NCBI RefSeq assembly: GCF_001043955.1
Contig: NZ_LABZ01000129.1
Coordinates: 1 to 64,000 of the forward strand
Source of the DNA: Methylobacterium tarhaniae
GTDB taxonomy: Bacteria; Pseudomonadota; Alphaproteobacteria; Rhizobiales; Beijerinckiaceae
Direction: 5' to 3'
Length of the DNA: 64,000 bases
Of the stretch, positions 34,437 through 42,809 are shown in pieces; the first letter of the stretch is position 1; every line of letters begins with the position of its first letter. Position numbers and translations under genes: made by a program. Under the pieces are notes generated by a model. It was given only the letters and a program-made list of their open reading frames with translations, was not told the DNA's origin and made no database searches.

Positions 34437-34903
34437 AGCGGGCGGTGGCGGCCTCTCCCACCCGCGACCTCAGGACGAGGTCGCGGGTGGGAGAGATGAT
34501 CGCTGCGGGTGTGGCGTCATGCGGTTTCCGATCGATCGCTTCGCGATGCGGAAACCGGCTTCGCTCAAGCGTGTGGAGCCCTCGGCTCCACCGCGCGGGC
34601 TTGCTGATACTGTTTCGAACGGATCGTCCGGAAACAGCATCGTATCAACGGCCCAAGATGCTGACGCATCGATTCGATCTCGGGCAGGCCCGAGCATCAA
34701 CCTCGATCTCGGGCAGGCTCGAGATCGACGCGGCCGTTGACCCGCCTCGAATTGTCGGCACCAAGCCCAGACATCCGAGACCTTGGGCTTGACGAAAATT
34801 CGACCACGGAACCAGAGGTCGTTTTCTTTCGACCGTTGATATCACTTCCGTGTGCCGTCCGGGGCGTCCACTCGGAACGCGTCGGCCGTCGAGGCAGGCG
34901 GCG
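34437..34903. repeat. 467-base gap of palindromes between hybrid kinase and rnhA
   Basis: No gene is supported. 34453-34495 is a 19-base perfect stem (arms CTCTCCCACCCGCGACCTC, loop AGGAC), suitable to end the kinase transcript. Further on are CGGTTTCCG..CGGAAACCG around 34528-34556, a GATACTGTTT..AAACAGCATCGTATC pair around 34607-34650, and two copies of GATCTCGGGCAGGC (34677 and 34708) with REP-like cores. The gap is convergent (kinase plus strand, rnhA minus strand), so termination of both is the simplest role. Confidence 0.65.
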
Positions 34904-35608
34904 TCACGCCGCCGGCGCCTTCCGGGCCTTCGCTTCGCGCAGCAGCGCCAACCCCTCGGGCCCGAGATCGAGGGCGAGCCGCAGCACCTCGTCGGCATAG
35001 GCCTGCGGCGTGGTGCCGGCCTGCTTGGCCGCCCGCGAGAGGCGCAGGCCCAGGGCCCCGTCCACCGGGATCGAGGTGCCGCGGGGCGCCGGCTCCGCCG
35101 GCGGAGCGGAGGACGGTGACGCGGGAGCCGGGGAGGCGGCCGGCATCCGGGCCGGCGCGATGTCCGGTCGCGGCGGGAGCCCGAGGGCCTGGCGCCGCCC
35201 CTGCGCCGCCAGCCGGTCGGCCCGCTCGTTGCCGGCCTCGCCGGCATGGCCCTTCACCCAGACCCAGCGCACGTCGCGCCGCGCCGCCAGCTCGTCGAGG
35301 CGCTGCATCAGCTCGACGTTCTTCACCGGCCCGGTGGTGGTGCGCCAGCCCTTGAGCTTCCAGCCCCGGATCCACTCCGTGACCGACTTGACCACGTACT
35401 GGCTGTCGCAGCGCATCTCGATCGCGGCGCCTTCGGGGAAATGCTCCAGCGCCCGGATCGCCGCGGTCAGCTCCATGCGGTTGTTGGTGCTCTGCGGGTC
35501 GCCGCCGCACAGCTCGACGGTGCCCTCCGGCGCCTGGATCACCACGCCCCAGCCGCCCGGGCCGGGATTGGGATCGCAGCCGCCGTCGGCATACACGATG
35601 GTTCGCAT
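34904..35608 (-). CDS. rnhA: Ribonuclease HI with a C-terminal extension
   Basis: 234 residues, about 80 longer than a plain RNase HI. The catalytic domain is complete: D8 in 'VYADGGCDPNPG', E46 in 'NNRMELTAAI', D68 in 'RCDSQYV', and H121...D131 in 'VKGHAGEAGNERADRLAA'. It degrades RNA in RNA/DNA hybrids. After residue ~145 comes a Pro/Ala-rich linker and then 'SIPVDGALGLRLSRAAKQAG' with a following helix, possibly a small helical domain of unknown role. The ATG at 35608 is the natural start. It lies divergent from the purine permease gene. Confidence 0.9.
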   Translation of the reverse strand: MRTIVYADGGCDPNPGPGGWGVVIQAPEGTVELCGGDPQSTNNRMELTAAIRALEHFPEGAAIEMRCDSQYVVKSVTEWIRGWKLKGWRTTTGPVKNVELMQRLDELAARRDVRWVWVKGHAGEAGNERADRLAAQGRRQALGLPPRPDIAPARMPAASPAPASPSSAPPAEPAPRGTSIPVDGALGLRLSRAAKQAGTTPQAYADEVLRLALDLGPEGLALLREAKARKAPAA

Positions 35609-35873
35609 GGCTGTCTTTTCACTCGAACGTCACGATGGAACGCGGTCGCGCCCGGGCCCGTGGCGACGGATGCCGGATGCCGGCCGCGTGGGCACCTTCG
35701 GCCCGGAATGGTGAACAAATACCCAGGCGGCCCGGTCCGCAACCCGGGCAGCCCCTGGCACGACGCTTGCGCCTCCCGGAGGATGCGCGATGATGAGTCG
35801 CCGACCGGACGCAGGGGCGTCGCAGTCGGTCCGCCCGCGCTGCCTTCGCATCGTCAAAGAAGAGACGCGCCTC

Positions 35874-37274
35874 ATGCCAGTCGAGCCCGCCGACCCCGTC
35901 GAGGAGATGCTGCCGCCGGCCCGCCTCTTGCCCCTCGCGGTGCAGCACGTGCTGGTCATGTATGCGGGCGCGGTGGCGGTGCCGCTGATCATCGGACGAG
36001 CCTTGGGCCTCCGGCCCGAGGAGGTCGCCTTCCTCATCAGCGCCGACCTGTTCGCCTGCGGCCTCGCGACCCTGATCCAGTCCGCAGGATTTCGCGGCGT
36101 CGGCATCCGCCTGCCGGTGATGATGGGCGTGACCTTCGCGTCGGTCGGCCCGATGCTGTCCATGGCGGCCGCGCCCGAGGTCGGGCTCCTCGGCATCTAC
36201 GGCTCGGTGATCGGCGCGGGCGTCTTCGGCCTCCTGGTGGCCCCGTTCGTCAGCCGGCTCCTGCCGCTGTTCCCGCCGGTCGTCACCGGCACCATCATCC
36301 TGGTCATCGGCATCTCGCTGATGCGGGTCGGCATCAATTGGGCCGGAGGCGGCCAGCCGACGCTGACGAAGATGATCGACGGCGTCCCCGCCGCCGTGCC
36401 GAACCCGAACTACGCGCAGGCCGGCGGCCTCGGCATCGCGCTCCTGGTGCTCCTGACGATCTTAGGGCTGATCCGCTGGGGCAGGGGCTTCCTCGCCAAC
36501 GTCGCGGTGCTCCTCGGGATCGTCGCCGGCTCGGTCGTGGCGGCGTTCCTCGGCCTCATGCATCTCGACAAGGTCGCGGCGGCACCGTGGTTCGCTCCCG
36601 TGATGCCGTTCCATTTCGGCTGGCCGCAATTCCACCTCGTGCCGATCGCCACGATGTGCGTGGTGATGATCGTGGTGATGATCGAATCGACCGGCATGTT
36701 CCTGGCACTCGGCGAGATCACCGGCCGGCCGGTCTCGCAGAAGGACCTCGCCCGGGGCCTGCGGGCCGACGGGCTCGGCACGCTGCTCGGCGGCATCTTC
36801 AACACCTTCCCGTACACCTCGTTCTCGCAGAATGTCGGCCTCGTCGGGGTGACGGGGGTACGCTCGCGCCACGTCACCGTGGCGGGAGGCCTCATCATGC
36901 TGGCCCTCGGCCTGGCTCCGAAGATGGCCGCCCTCGTCGAGGCGGTGCCGCAGGTGGTGCTCGGCGGGGCCGGTCTCGTGATGTTCGGCATGGTGGCGGC
37001 CACCGGTGCGCGCATCCTCGCGGGGGTCGACTTCCGCGGGCAGCCGAAGAACCAGTTCGTGGTGGCGATCGCGGTCGGGTTCGGCATGATCCCGCTCGTG
37101 GCGCCGACCTTCTTCCGCAACCTGCCCCACGCGCTGCATCCGCTGCTCGAATCGGGCATCCTGCTGGCCTCGATCGCCGCGGTGCTGCTCAATGCCTTCT
37201 TCAACGGCCTCGGCAGCCCGGAGCGGGCGGGCCGGGAGGCCTCTGCTGCGGCCGCCGCTGCCGAGCACGTCTGA
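35874..37274 (+). CDS. NCS2-family purine/xanthine permease
   Basis: 466-residue inner-membrane transporter with about 12-14 hydrophobic helices. Family signatures: 'LPVMMGVTFASVGPM' (TM3 substrate loop), 'SFSQNVGLVGVTGV' (the NAT signature, usually Q/N-x-x-x-x-T) and 'VVLGGAGLVMFGMVAA'. The TM10 core 'NTFPYTSFSQNVG' matches xanthine/uric-acid permeases (PbuX/PucJ type) more than uracil (UraA). ATG at 35874 follows a modest 'AAGAGACGCG'; upstream Met codons give an unlikely polar extension. The next gene, 25 bases downstream, is uricase, so uptake of urate or xanthine is the likely purpose. Confidence 0.9.
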   Translation: MPVEPADPVEEMLPPARLLPLAVQHVLVMYAGAVAVPLIIGRALGLRPEEVAFLISADLFACGLATLIQSAGFRGVGIRLPVMMGVTFASVGPMLSMAAAPEVGLLGIYGSVIGAGVFGLLVAPFVSRLLPLFPPVVTGTIILVIGISLMRVGINWAGGGQPTLTKMIDGVPAAVPNPNYAQAGGLGIALLVLLTILGLIRWGRGFLANVAVLLGIVAGSVVAAFLGLMHLDKVAAAPWFAPVMPFHFGWPQFHLVPIATMCVVMIVVMIESTGMFLALGEITGRPVSQKDLARGLRADGLGTLLGGIFNTFPYTSFSQNVGLVGVTGVRSRHVTVAGGLIMLALGLAPKMAALVEAVPQVVLGGAGLVMFGMVAATGARILAGVDFRGQPKNQFVVAIAVGFGMIPLVAPTFFRNLPHALHPLLESGILLASIAAVLLNAFFNGLGSPERAGREASAAAAAAEHV

Positions 37275-37299
37275 TCCGAGATCTTTTCACGAGGGAACG

Positions 37300-38142
37300 A
37301 TGACCCTGCTGCACAAGACCTACGGCAAGGGCCGGGTGCGGGTGATGCGCGTCCACCGCGACGGCAACCGGAACGAGGTGCGCGAGCTGACCGTGAAGGC
37401 GATGCTGACCGGCGCCTTCGACCGCACCTTCACCCATGCCGACAACAGCCAGACCGTCTCGACCGATACGGTCAAGAACGTCGTCTACATCGTCGCCCGC
37501 GAATGCCCGACCCTGCCGGCGGAGGCGTTCTGCCGGGCGGTGGCCCAACGCCTCCTCGACAGCTACCCGCAGATGGAGACGGCGACCGTCACCGGCCACG
37601 AGACCCGCTGGAACCGCCTCTCCGTCGACGGCGCCGCCCACCCCCACACCTTCACGCTGGACGGCAACGGCCAGCCCTTCGCCCGGGTGGTGCTGTCCCG
37701 CGACGACGCGGTGGTGGAATCCGGCCTGTCGGGCTTCACCTTCCTGAAGAGCACGGAATCGGGCTGGGCCAACTACGTCAAGGATCCCTACACCACGATC
37801 CCCGAGACCCACGACCGCATCGCCGCCACCAGCATGGAGGCGACCTGGGCGTGGGCCTGCGAACCCGCCGATTACGAGGCCGCCAACGCCCGGATCCTCG
37901 ACACGCTGCTGCGGGTCTTTGCCGGCAGCTACAGCCACAGCCTGCAGGACAGCCTCTACCGCATGGGCACGGCCGCCCTGGAGGCGGTGCCGGAGATCGA
38001 GACCATCACGCTCGCCTGCCCGAACAAGCACTACCTGCTGGCCAACCTGAGCCCCTTCGGCCTCGACAACCCGAACCAGGTCTTCATCGCGACCGACGAG
38101 CCGCACGGGCAGATCGAGTGCACGGTGGGGCGACGAGGGTGA
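37300..38142 (+). CDS. Factor-independent urate hydroxylase (uricase)
   Basis: 280-residue cofactor-free uricase that oxidises urate to 5-hydroxyisourate with O2. The proton-shuttle and oxyanion residues known from uricase are in place: K10 in 'TYGKGRVR', T57 in 'STDTVKN' and H244 in 'PNKHYLL'. The segments 'FTFLKSTESGWANYVKD' and 'NSQTVSTDTVKNVVYIVA' are diagnostic. The ATG at 37300 follows 'GAGGGAACG'. It forms a two-gene unit with the upstream NCS2 permease. The next pathway enzymes (HIU hydrolase, OHCU decarboxylase) are not in this window. Confidence 0.94.
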   Translation: MTLLHKTYGKGRVRVMRVHRDGNRNEVRELTVKAMLTGAFDRTFTHADNSQTVSTDTVKNVVYIVARECPTLPAEAFCRAVAQRLLDSYPQMETATVTGHETRWNRLSVDGAAHPHTFTLDGNGQPFARVVLSRDDAVVESGLSGFTFLKSTESGWANYVKDPYTTIPETHDRIAATSMEATWAWACEPADYEAANARILDTLLRVFAGSYSHSLQDSLYRMGTAALEAVPEIETITLACPNKHYLLANLSPFGLDNPNQVFIATDEPHGQIECTVGRRG

Positions 38143-38238
38143 GCCGGGGTTTCTAAGGGCCTGTCCGACTCGTCCCGCCCGTCATCTGGCGCGGATGCCG
38201 ACATGTCTCCACGTCGCCCCGGGGATCGACGAAGTCGA

Positions 38239-38353
38239 GAGCCCGGGATCCATAACCGCTGACAGTCCAGGATCAAGCGACCAACGCTCCGCCCCGTCCG
38301 GAATTGTCGGCGTTCATGGATCCGGGTTCCGCTGCGCGGCCCCGGGATAATGA
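38239..38353. repeat. Dispersed inverted-repeat element, copy 1
   Basis: The region has outward-facing arms: left arm GCCCGGGATCCATAACCG (38241-38258) and right arm around CGGATCCATGAACG with TTATCCCGGGGCCGCGCAGC in complement (38303-38353). Read on the minus strand the right arm matches the left end of a second element at 58080, including CCCGGGGCCGCGCAGCGGA and ATCCAT. It lies between converging genes (uricase and the GCS2-type ligase). No reading frame is present, so it is a non-coding, mobile-like palindromic repeat. Confidence 0.65.
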
Positions 38354-38431
38354 TGGAGCGCTTCAATTCTGTCGTTTCGATCAAGCAGGCTCCGAGACCG
38401 TTGCCAGCAGCCGAACCGCGCAGGCCGCGTG

Positions 38432-39568
38432 TCAATGCCGCGTCGGGTTCGCCCCCACCGTCTCGGCCGTGAGCCAGTCCACCACCTCCGCCAGGGCCTC
38501 CCGGGGCGGCAGGCCGCGCCCTTGCGCCTCGGTGAACAGGGCGAGCTGGCGGTCGGCGCTGGTGCCGCGGGCGACGATCCAGCGGGCGAGGTCGAGCTCG
38601 GCCTCGCAGGCCAGCGCCCGCGCATCCTCGGCGACCAGCGCCAGGGTCTCGGTGAGCACCGTCGCCACCGGCCGCGCCGCCCGCGTCGTCTCGCAGACGA
38701 AGCTGCCGTGGATGCCGTAGCGCTGGGCCCGCCAGCAATTCTCCGCCGCGATCGCCTGCGAGGCGCCGGTGAGGTCGCGGTGGAGGTCCGGATTCCGGGC
38801 GAGATGCCGCACCAGGCAGCGGTAGAGCGCCGCGATGGCGAGCGCGTCGTCGAGGCGGGTGCAGCTGTCGGCGATGCGCAGGTCGAGGCTTGGGCCCGTG
38901 GGCGAGGGGCAGATCACCCACCAGACGTGGCGAGGATCGTCGATGGCGCCGGCCCCCACCACCGTGTCGAGGTAGCGGGCGTAATCCTCCTCGTCGCGGA
39001 AGAGCGGCGGCAGGCCGCTGCGGGGCAGCTCGCGCGCGGCGGCGAGGCGATAGCCGAGGAGCCCGGTGCGCTGCGCCTGCCAGAACGGCGACGAGGTCGA
39101 GAGGGCCAGGAGCAGGGGCAGGTAGGGCTGCACCCGGTTCATCAGGTCGACCCGCGACACTCCCTCCGGCACGCCGACGCCGACGCTGAGGCCGCAGACC
39201 ACGTTGCGGCTGCCGACCATCTGCAGGTCGCGCAGCACCCGGCCGCGGGCGGCCTGCTCGCGGGGGCGCACCCGGCTCCACAGGGCGAGCGGGTGGGTGC
39301 CCGAGGCCATCAGGGCGAGGCCCCGGGCGATGGCCAGCGCGCCGAGCTCGCTGCGCAGGGCGGCGAGCGCGCGCCTGGCCTCGGCGAGGTCGCTCACCGG
39401 ATCGGTGGCCCAGACCAGCTGGGGCTCCATCAGCTCGGTGCGCACCTGCGGGTAGGCGGCCCGGCAGGCGGCCAGGAAATCGCGGGTGCGGGCCCGGGCG
39501 GCGTCGCGCTTGCCCGCATCGTTGATGAACACCTCCTCCTCGAGGCAGACGTCGAAATCCGCTCGCAT
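38432..39568 (-). CDS. GCS2/YbdK-type carboxylate-amine ligase
   Basis: 378-residue ATP-dependent ligase of the glutamate-cysteine ligase 2 family. Family features: 'FDVCLEEEVFINDAG' (acidic metal-binding start), 'SGTHPLALWSRVRP', 'GLSVGVGVPEGVSRVDLMNRV' and 'SSPFWQAQRTGLLGYRL'. Members catalyse weak glutamate-cysteine ligation or unknown amide bonds. The start codon at 39568 was chosen because 'GGAGG' lies nine bases upstream and the family motif begins at residue 3. It lies 175 bases downstream of rsmE on the same strand. In many relatives a normal gshA follows rsmE, so this could fill the gamma-glutamylcysteine step, but that is inference. Confidence 0.83.
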   Translation of the reverse strand: MRADFDVCLEEEVFINDAGKRDAARARTRDFLAACRAAYPQVRTELMEPQLVWATDPVSDLAEARRALAALRSELGALAIARGLALMASGTHPLALWSRVRPREQAARGRVLRDLQMVGSRNVVCGLSVGVGVPEGVSRVDLMNRVQPYLPLLLALSTSSPFWQAQRTGLLGYRLAAARELPRSGLPPLFRDEEDYARYLDTVVGAGAIDDPRHVWWVICPSPTGPSLDLRIADSCTRLDDALAIAALYRCLVRHLARNPDLHRDLTGASQAIAAENCWRAQRYGIHGSFVCETTRAARPVATVLTETLALVAEDARALACEAELDLARWIVARGTSADRQLALFTEAQGRGLPPREALAEVVDWLTAETVGANPTRH

Positions 39569-39743
39569 ACGCAACACCTCCGGCAACAGCGGGCCGCGAC
39601 GCGCCGACGGCCGTGAGCCGCGAATCGGCTTCGGCCGCGGGGCGGCTCCGTCATTCAGCGCTTGGAATGCGGCACGAGCCCGGCCATGCGGGTCGGGCGG
39701 CGCCGCGGAATCGGGTGGGCGAGCCCTACGGTCAGGCCCCCGG

Positions 39744-40526
39744 TCAGGCTCCCCGCCGCCCGTCGCCGAGTACGGCCTGGACCAGGGCCAGCACCGCCAC
39801 GGCGGCGGTGTCGGCGCGCAGGATCCGCGGACCGAGGGAGAGACGGACGGTGTTGGGACGGTCGGCGATGAGGGCACGCTCCTCGGGCGTGAACCCGCCC
39901 TCCGGCCCGATCACGACGGCCAGGGGAACGGTGCCCCCCGATACCGCGCATCCTCCGGCCGCCGCACCAGCCTGTGTCAACGCCGCGACCGGATCGGCGA
40001 CCGGGGCATCCTCGTCGCAGAACACCAGCAGGCGCCCGGGCGCGAGGGCGGCCACGGCCTCGGGCAGCGGTGCCGCGTCGCGGATCTCCGGCAGGCTCAG
40101 GATCCCGCATTGCTCGGCGGCCTCGATCGCGTTGGCGCGAAGCTTGTCGAGCTTGATCCGGTCGCCCTGCGTGCGCCGCGTCAGAACCGGGTGGATCAGG
40201 CTCGCGCCCATCTCCACCGCCTTCTGGGCGACGTAGTCGAGGCGCGCGGCCTTCAGGGGGGCGAAGAGGTAGTGCAGGTCGCCCGGCACGGTCTGGGGCC
40301 GGATCCGGTTCCGCAGCACCAGGTCCGCCGCCTTGCGGCCGGTGGGCTCGATCTCGGCCCGCCACTCGCCGTCGCGTCCGTTGAACACCAGCACCGGCTC
40401 GCCCGCCGCCCGTCGCAGCACCGAGAGCAGGTAATTGGCCTGGGCCCGGTCCAGGGTGTGCCGCGCGCCCTCGTGCATCGGGATGTCGAGGAAGAGCCGG
40501 GGTGCGTTGAAATCGTAGGCCGCCAT
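39744..40526 (-). CDS. rsmE: 16S rRNA uracil-1498 N3-methyltransferase
   Basis: 260-residue SPOUT methyltransferase for U1498 of 16S rRNA. The N-terminal PUA-like RNA-binding part ('PRLFLDIPMHEGARHTLDRAQANYLLSVLRR') precedes the knotted AdoMet-binding domain with 'VVIGPEGGFTPEERAL' and 'LSLGPRILRADTAAVAVLALVQAVLGD'. All are classic RsmE motifs. The ATG at 40526 begins the standard N-terminus. ubiA and a GCS2-type ligase gene flank it, a grouping seen in relatives. Function is well supported by the motifs. Confidence 0.94.
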   Translation of the reverse strand: MAAYDFNAPRLFLDIPMHEGARHTLDRAQANYLLSVLRRAAGEPVLVFNGRDGEWRAEIEPTGRKAADLVLRNRIRPQTVPGDLHYLFAPLKAARLDYVAQKAVEMGASLIHPVLTRRTQGDRIKLDKLRANAIEAAEQCGILSLPEIRDAAPLPEAVAALAPGRLLVFCDEDAPVADPVAALTQAGAAAGGCAVSGGTVPLAVVIGPEGGFTPEERALIADRPNTVRLSLGPRILRADTAAVAVLALVQAVLGDGRRGA

Positions 40527-40800
40527 GGCCGCCCTGCTCGCCGAGACGGGGGCGGGATGTCAATGACCCCGTCGGCCGCAAGCCTCTGTGGCCTCCGCGC
40601 AACAAGGGCGCGCGACCGTGGCCGGATCGGGGGCCGGGGCCCGCCTGCCGCACGATGGCGCCACATTCCTGTGCAGAAAGCGCAGCAAGGCCGGGAGCGG
40701 CAAGGAATTCTTACGTATGCCGGGCGCGCCGCCGAGAATGCGGCCGGGCCGGGATTGTCGGGGCCGGGACCGTGGGGCCGGAGCTTTGGGGGATTGGGAG

Positions 40801-41283
40801 ATGACTCGCATGCGTGTGACCGTGGCGGCGCTGGCCGGAAGCCTGCTCGGCGCGACGCTCCTCGGCGGGGCCGCCCGGGCCCAGGGCGCCGATTGCTCGG
40901 CGATCCAGAAGACCCTGACCGAGCGCAAGGACATCGTCGGCAAGGTCAATTCCGCCTCCCAGGGCAAGAAGGCGAAGATCACCGCGGCCGCCGCCTGCAC
41001 CCTCTTCACCAAGCTCCAGGCCAACGGCACCGAGGGCCTGAAGTGGATCACCGCCAACAAGGATTGGTGCTCGATCCCGGATTCCTTCGTCGAGGGCTTC
41101 AAGGCCGATCACGGCCGGGTCTCGACCCTGCGCACCAAGGTCTGCCAGGCGGCGGTGCAGCAGGCCGCGATGGAGAAGAAGGCCCGCGCCATGGCGGCGC
41201 AGCAGCAGCAGGGCGGGGGCGGCGGCCTCCTCGGCGGGCCGGGCCTGACCGGCAGCTTCCGGGTGCCGCAGGGCGCGCTGTGA
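40801..41283 (+). CDS. Small exported protein with Gln/Gly-rich tail
   Basis: 160 residues with a signal peptide ending at 'GAARAQGAD' (about residue 29). The mature part contains four cysteines ('DCSAIQ', 'AAACTLF', 'KDWCSIP', 'TKVCQAA'), likely two disulfides, and a helical core. The C-terminus runs through 'QQQQ' and a five-glycine run before 'LLGGPGLTGS'. This resembles small periplasmic proteins of Methylobacterium without an assigned family. ATG at 40801 follows 'GGGGGATTGGGAG'. It is 55 bases upstream of ubiA on the same strand and may share its transcript. Confidence 0.65.
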   Translation: MTRMRVTVAALAGSLLGATLLGGAARAQGADCSAIQKTLTERKDIVGKVNSASQGKKAKITAAAACTLFTKLQANGTEGLKWITANKDWCSIPDSFVEGFKADHGRVSTLRTKVCQAAVQQAAMEKKARAMAAQQQQGGGGGLLGGPGLTGSFRVPQGAL

Positions 41284-41338
41284 GCCGGATGCCGATGACG
41301 GCTCGGACCCATCGCGCTCAGGCAAGACCCGCCCGAGC

Positions 41339-42280
41339 ATGAATCCCGTCCCCGACCGCCCGGTCGCCGATGCGGTCACCGGGCACTGGGTCGACCGGCA
41401 CGCCCCCGAGGCCGTGCGCCCCTACCTGCGCCTCGCCCGCATCGAGCGGCCGATCGGCTGGTGGCTGCTGCTCCTGCCGTGCTGGTGGTCGGCGGCGCTC
41501 GCCGCCATCGCGGCGGGCCGGCCCGGCCCGAGCCTGTGGCACCTCGCCCTGTTCCTGATCGGCGCCGTCGCCATGCGGGGGGCGGGCTCGACCTACAACG
41601 ACATCGCCGACCGCGACCTCGATGCCCGGGTCGAGCGCACCCGCCTGCGGCCGCTGCCCTCCGGGCGCCTGCGCGTGCGCCACGCCCTGGTCTTCCTGGT
41701 GCTGCAGGCCCTCGTCGGCCTCGCGGTGCTGCTGCAGTTCAACCGCACGGCGATCCTCGTCGGCATCGCCTCGCTCGCGCCCGTCGCCATCTACCCGTTC
41801 ATGAAGCGGGTGATGCCGGTGCCGCAACTGGTGCTCGGCCTCGCCTTCGCGTGGGGCGCCCTGATGGGCTGGGTGGCCCTGTTCGGCCGCCTCGACGCCC
41901 CGGCCTACTGGCTCTACGCCGGCGCCATCGCGTGGGTCATCGGCTACGACACCATCTACGCGGTGCAGGACATCGAGGACGACGAGATCGCCGGCATCAA
42001 GTCCTCGGCCCGCTTCTTCGGCACCCGGGTGCGGCTCGCGGTGGCGGCCTGCTTCCTGGCCTGCGTCCTGTTCATCGGCATGGCTCTCTCCGGGGCCGGG
42101 GCCGGTCCGATCGGTCTTGCCGGTCTCGCGCTGTTCGCCGGCCACCTCGCCTGGCAGGTCGGGCGACTCGATCCGCGTGACGGCTTGGAGGCGCTGCGGC
42201 TGTTTCGCGCCAACCGCGATGCGGGGCTGATCCTGTTCTGCAGCCTCGCCCTGGATGCGATCTGGCAAGGGCTGATGTGA
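41339..42280 (+). CDS. ubiA: 4-hydroxybenzoate polyprenyltransferase
   Basis: 313-residue inner-membrane enzyme that prenylates 4-hydroxybenzoate in ubiquinone synthesis. Two aspartate-rich, Mg-prenyl-diphosphate motifs are intact: 'NDIADRDLDARVERT' (residues 87-101) and 'YDTIYAVQDIEDDEIAG' (203-219). About eight to nine hydrophobic helices follow a polar N-terminus. Length and both motifs fit UbiA rather than the chlorophyll or heme O branch (no extra CyoE features). ATG at 41339. A DUF6101-like gene is convergent downstream. Confidence 0.94.
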   Translation: MNPVPDRPVADAVTGHWVDRHAPEAVRPYLRLARIERPIGWWLLLLPCWWSAALAAIAAGRPGPSLWHLALFLIGAVAMRGAGSTYNDIADRDLDARVERTRLRPLPSGRLRVRHALVFLVLQALVGLAVLLQFNRTAILVGIASLAPVAIYPFMKRVMPVPQLVLGLAFAWGALMGWVALFGRLDAPAYWLYAGAIAWVIGYDTIYAVQDIEDDEIAGIKSSARFFGTRVRLAVAACFLACVLFIGMALSGAGAGPIGLAGLALFAGHLAWQVGRLDPRDGLEALRLFRANRDAGLILFCSLALDAIWQGLM

Positions 42281-42290
42281 CCGGGGCCGC

Positions 42291-42809
42291 TCAGACGCAG
42301 TCGCCTTCCGTCAGCAGCCTCTCGTCGCGGTAGACCAGCGGGCGCAGCGGCAGCCGGCCGGTCTTGCGGCGGGTGAGGAAGCGCGGACGGCGGCCGCTCA
42401 GCAGGCCGTGCCGGCGGCGGATCCGCACCGCGCCGAGCTTCACCCGGCCGATCTGCTGGCCCATCGGGGAGACGGCGCCGTCCTCCTGGATCACCACCAG
42501 GGGTAGGCCCGTTTCGGCGCCGAGCCGGCGCCACACCGCCACCACCTCGTCGTCGCCGTACGTGCCGAGGCGCATCAGCGGGTCGCCGGTGCGGTCGAGC
42601 ACCATCACGGCGAAGCGGTCCTCGCCGGCTGCGTCGCTGGCATCGCCGTCGAGGCAGAGCGCCAGGCTGCCGGCAGCCGAGGCGCCGGGCAGGCGGCCCA
42701 CGATCGGCAGGGGCGACGGCTCGGCCTGGACCGGGCCGCGATGGATGACCGGGAGCCCGACATCGCGACGGGCGGCCTGGCGGTTCGACGAAGGGAATCT
42801 GGTGACCAT
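42291..42809 (-). CDS. DUF6101-like conserved protein
   Basis: 172-residue protein resembling the DUF6101 family of Rhizobiales by its end: 'VKLGAVRIRRRHGLLSGRRPRFLTRRKTGRLP', a highly basic segment. Upstream are acidic and hydrophobic stretches ('SLALCLDGDASD', 'RFAVMVLDRTGDPLMRLGTYGDDEVVAVWRRL'). It is probably cytoplasmic with no catalytic motif known to me. The pairing with ubiA, convergent and only 10 bases apart, is one I recall in relatives, which supports the family call but not a function. ATG at 42809. Confidence 0.68.
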   Translation of the reverse strand: MVTRFPSSNRQAARRDVGLPVIHRGPVQAEPSPLPIVGRLPGASAAGSLALCLDGDASDAAGEDRFAVMVLDRTGDPLMRLGTYGDDEVVAVWRRLGAETGLPLVVIQEDGAVSPMGQQIGRVKLGAVRIRRRHGLLSGRRPRFLTRRKTGRLPLRPLVYRDERLLTEGDCV

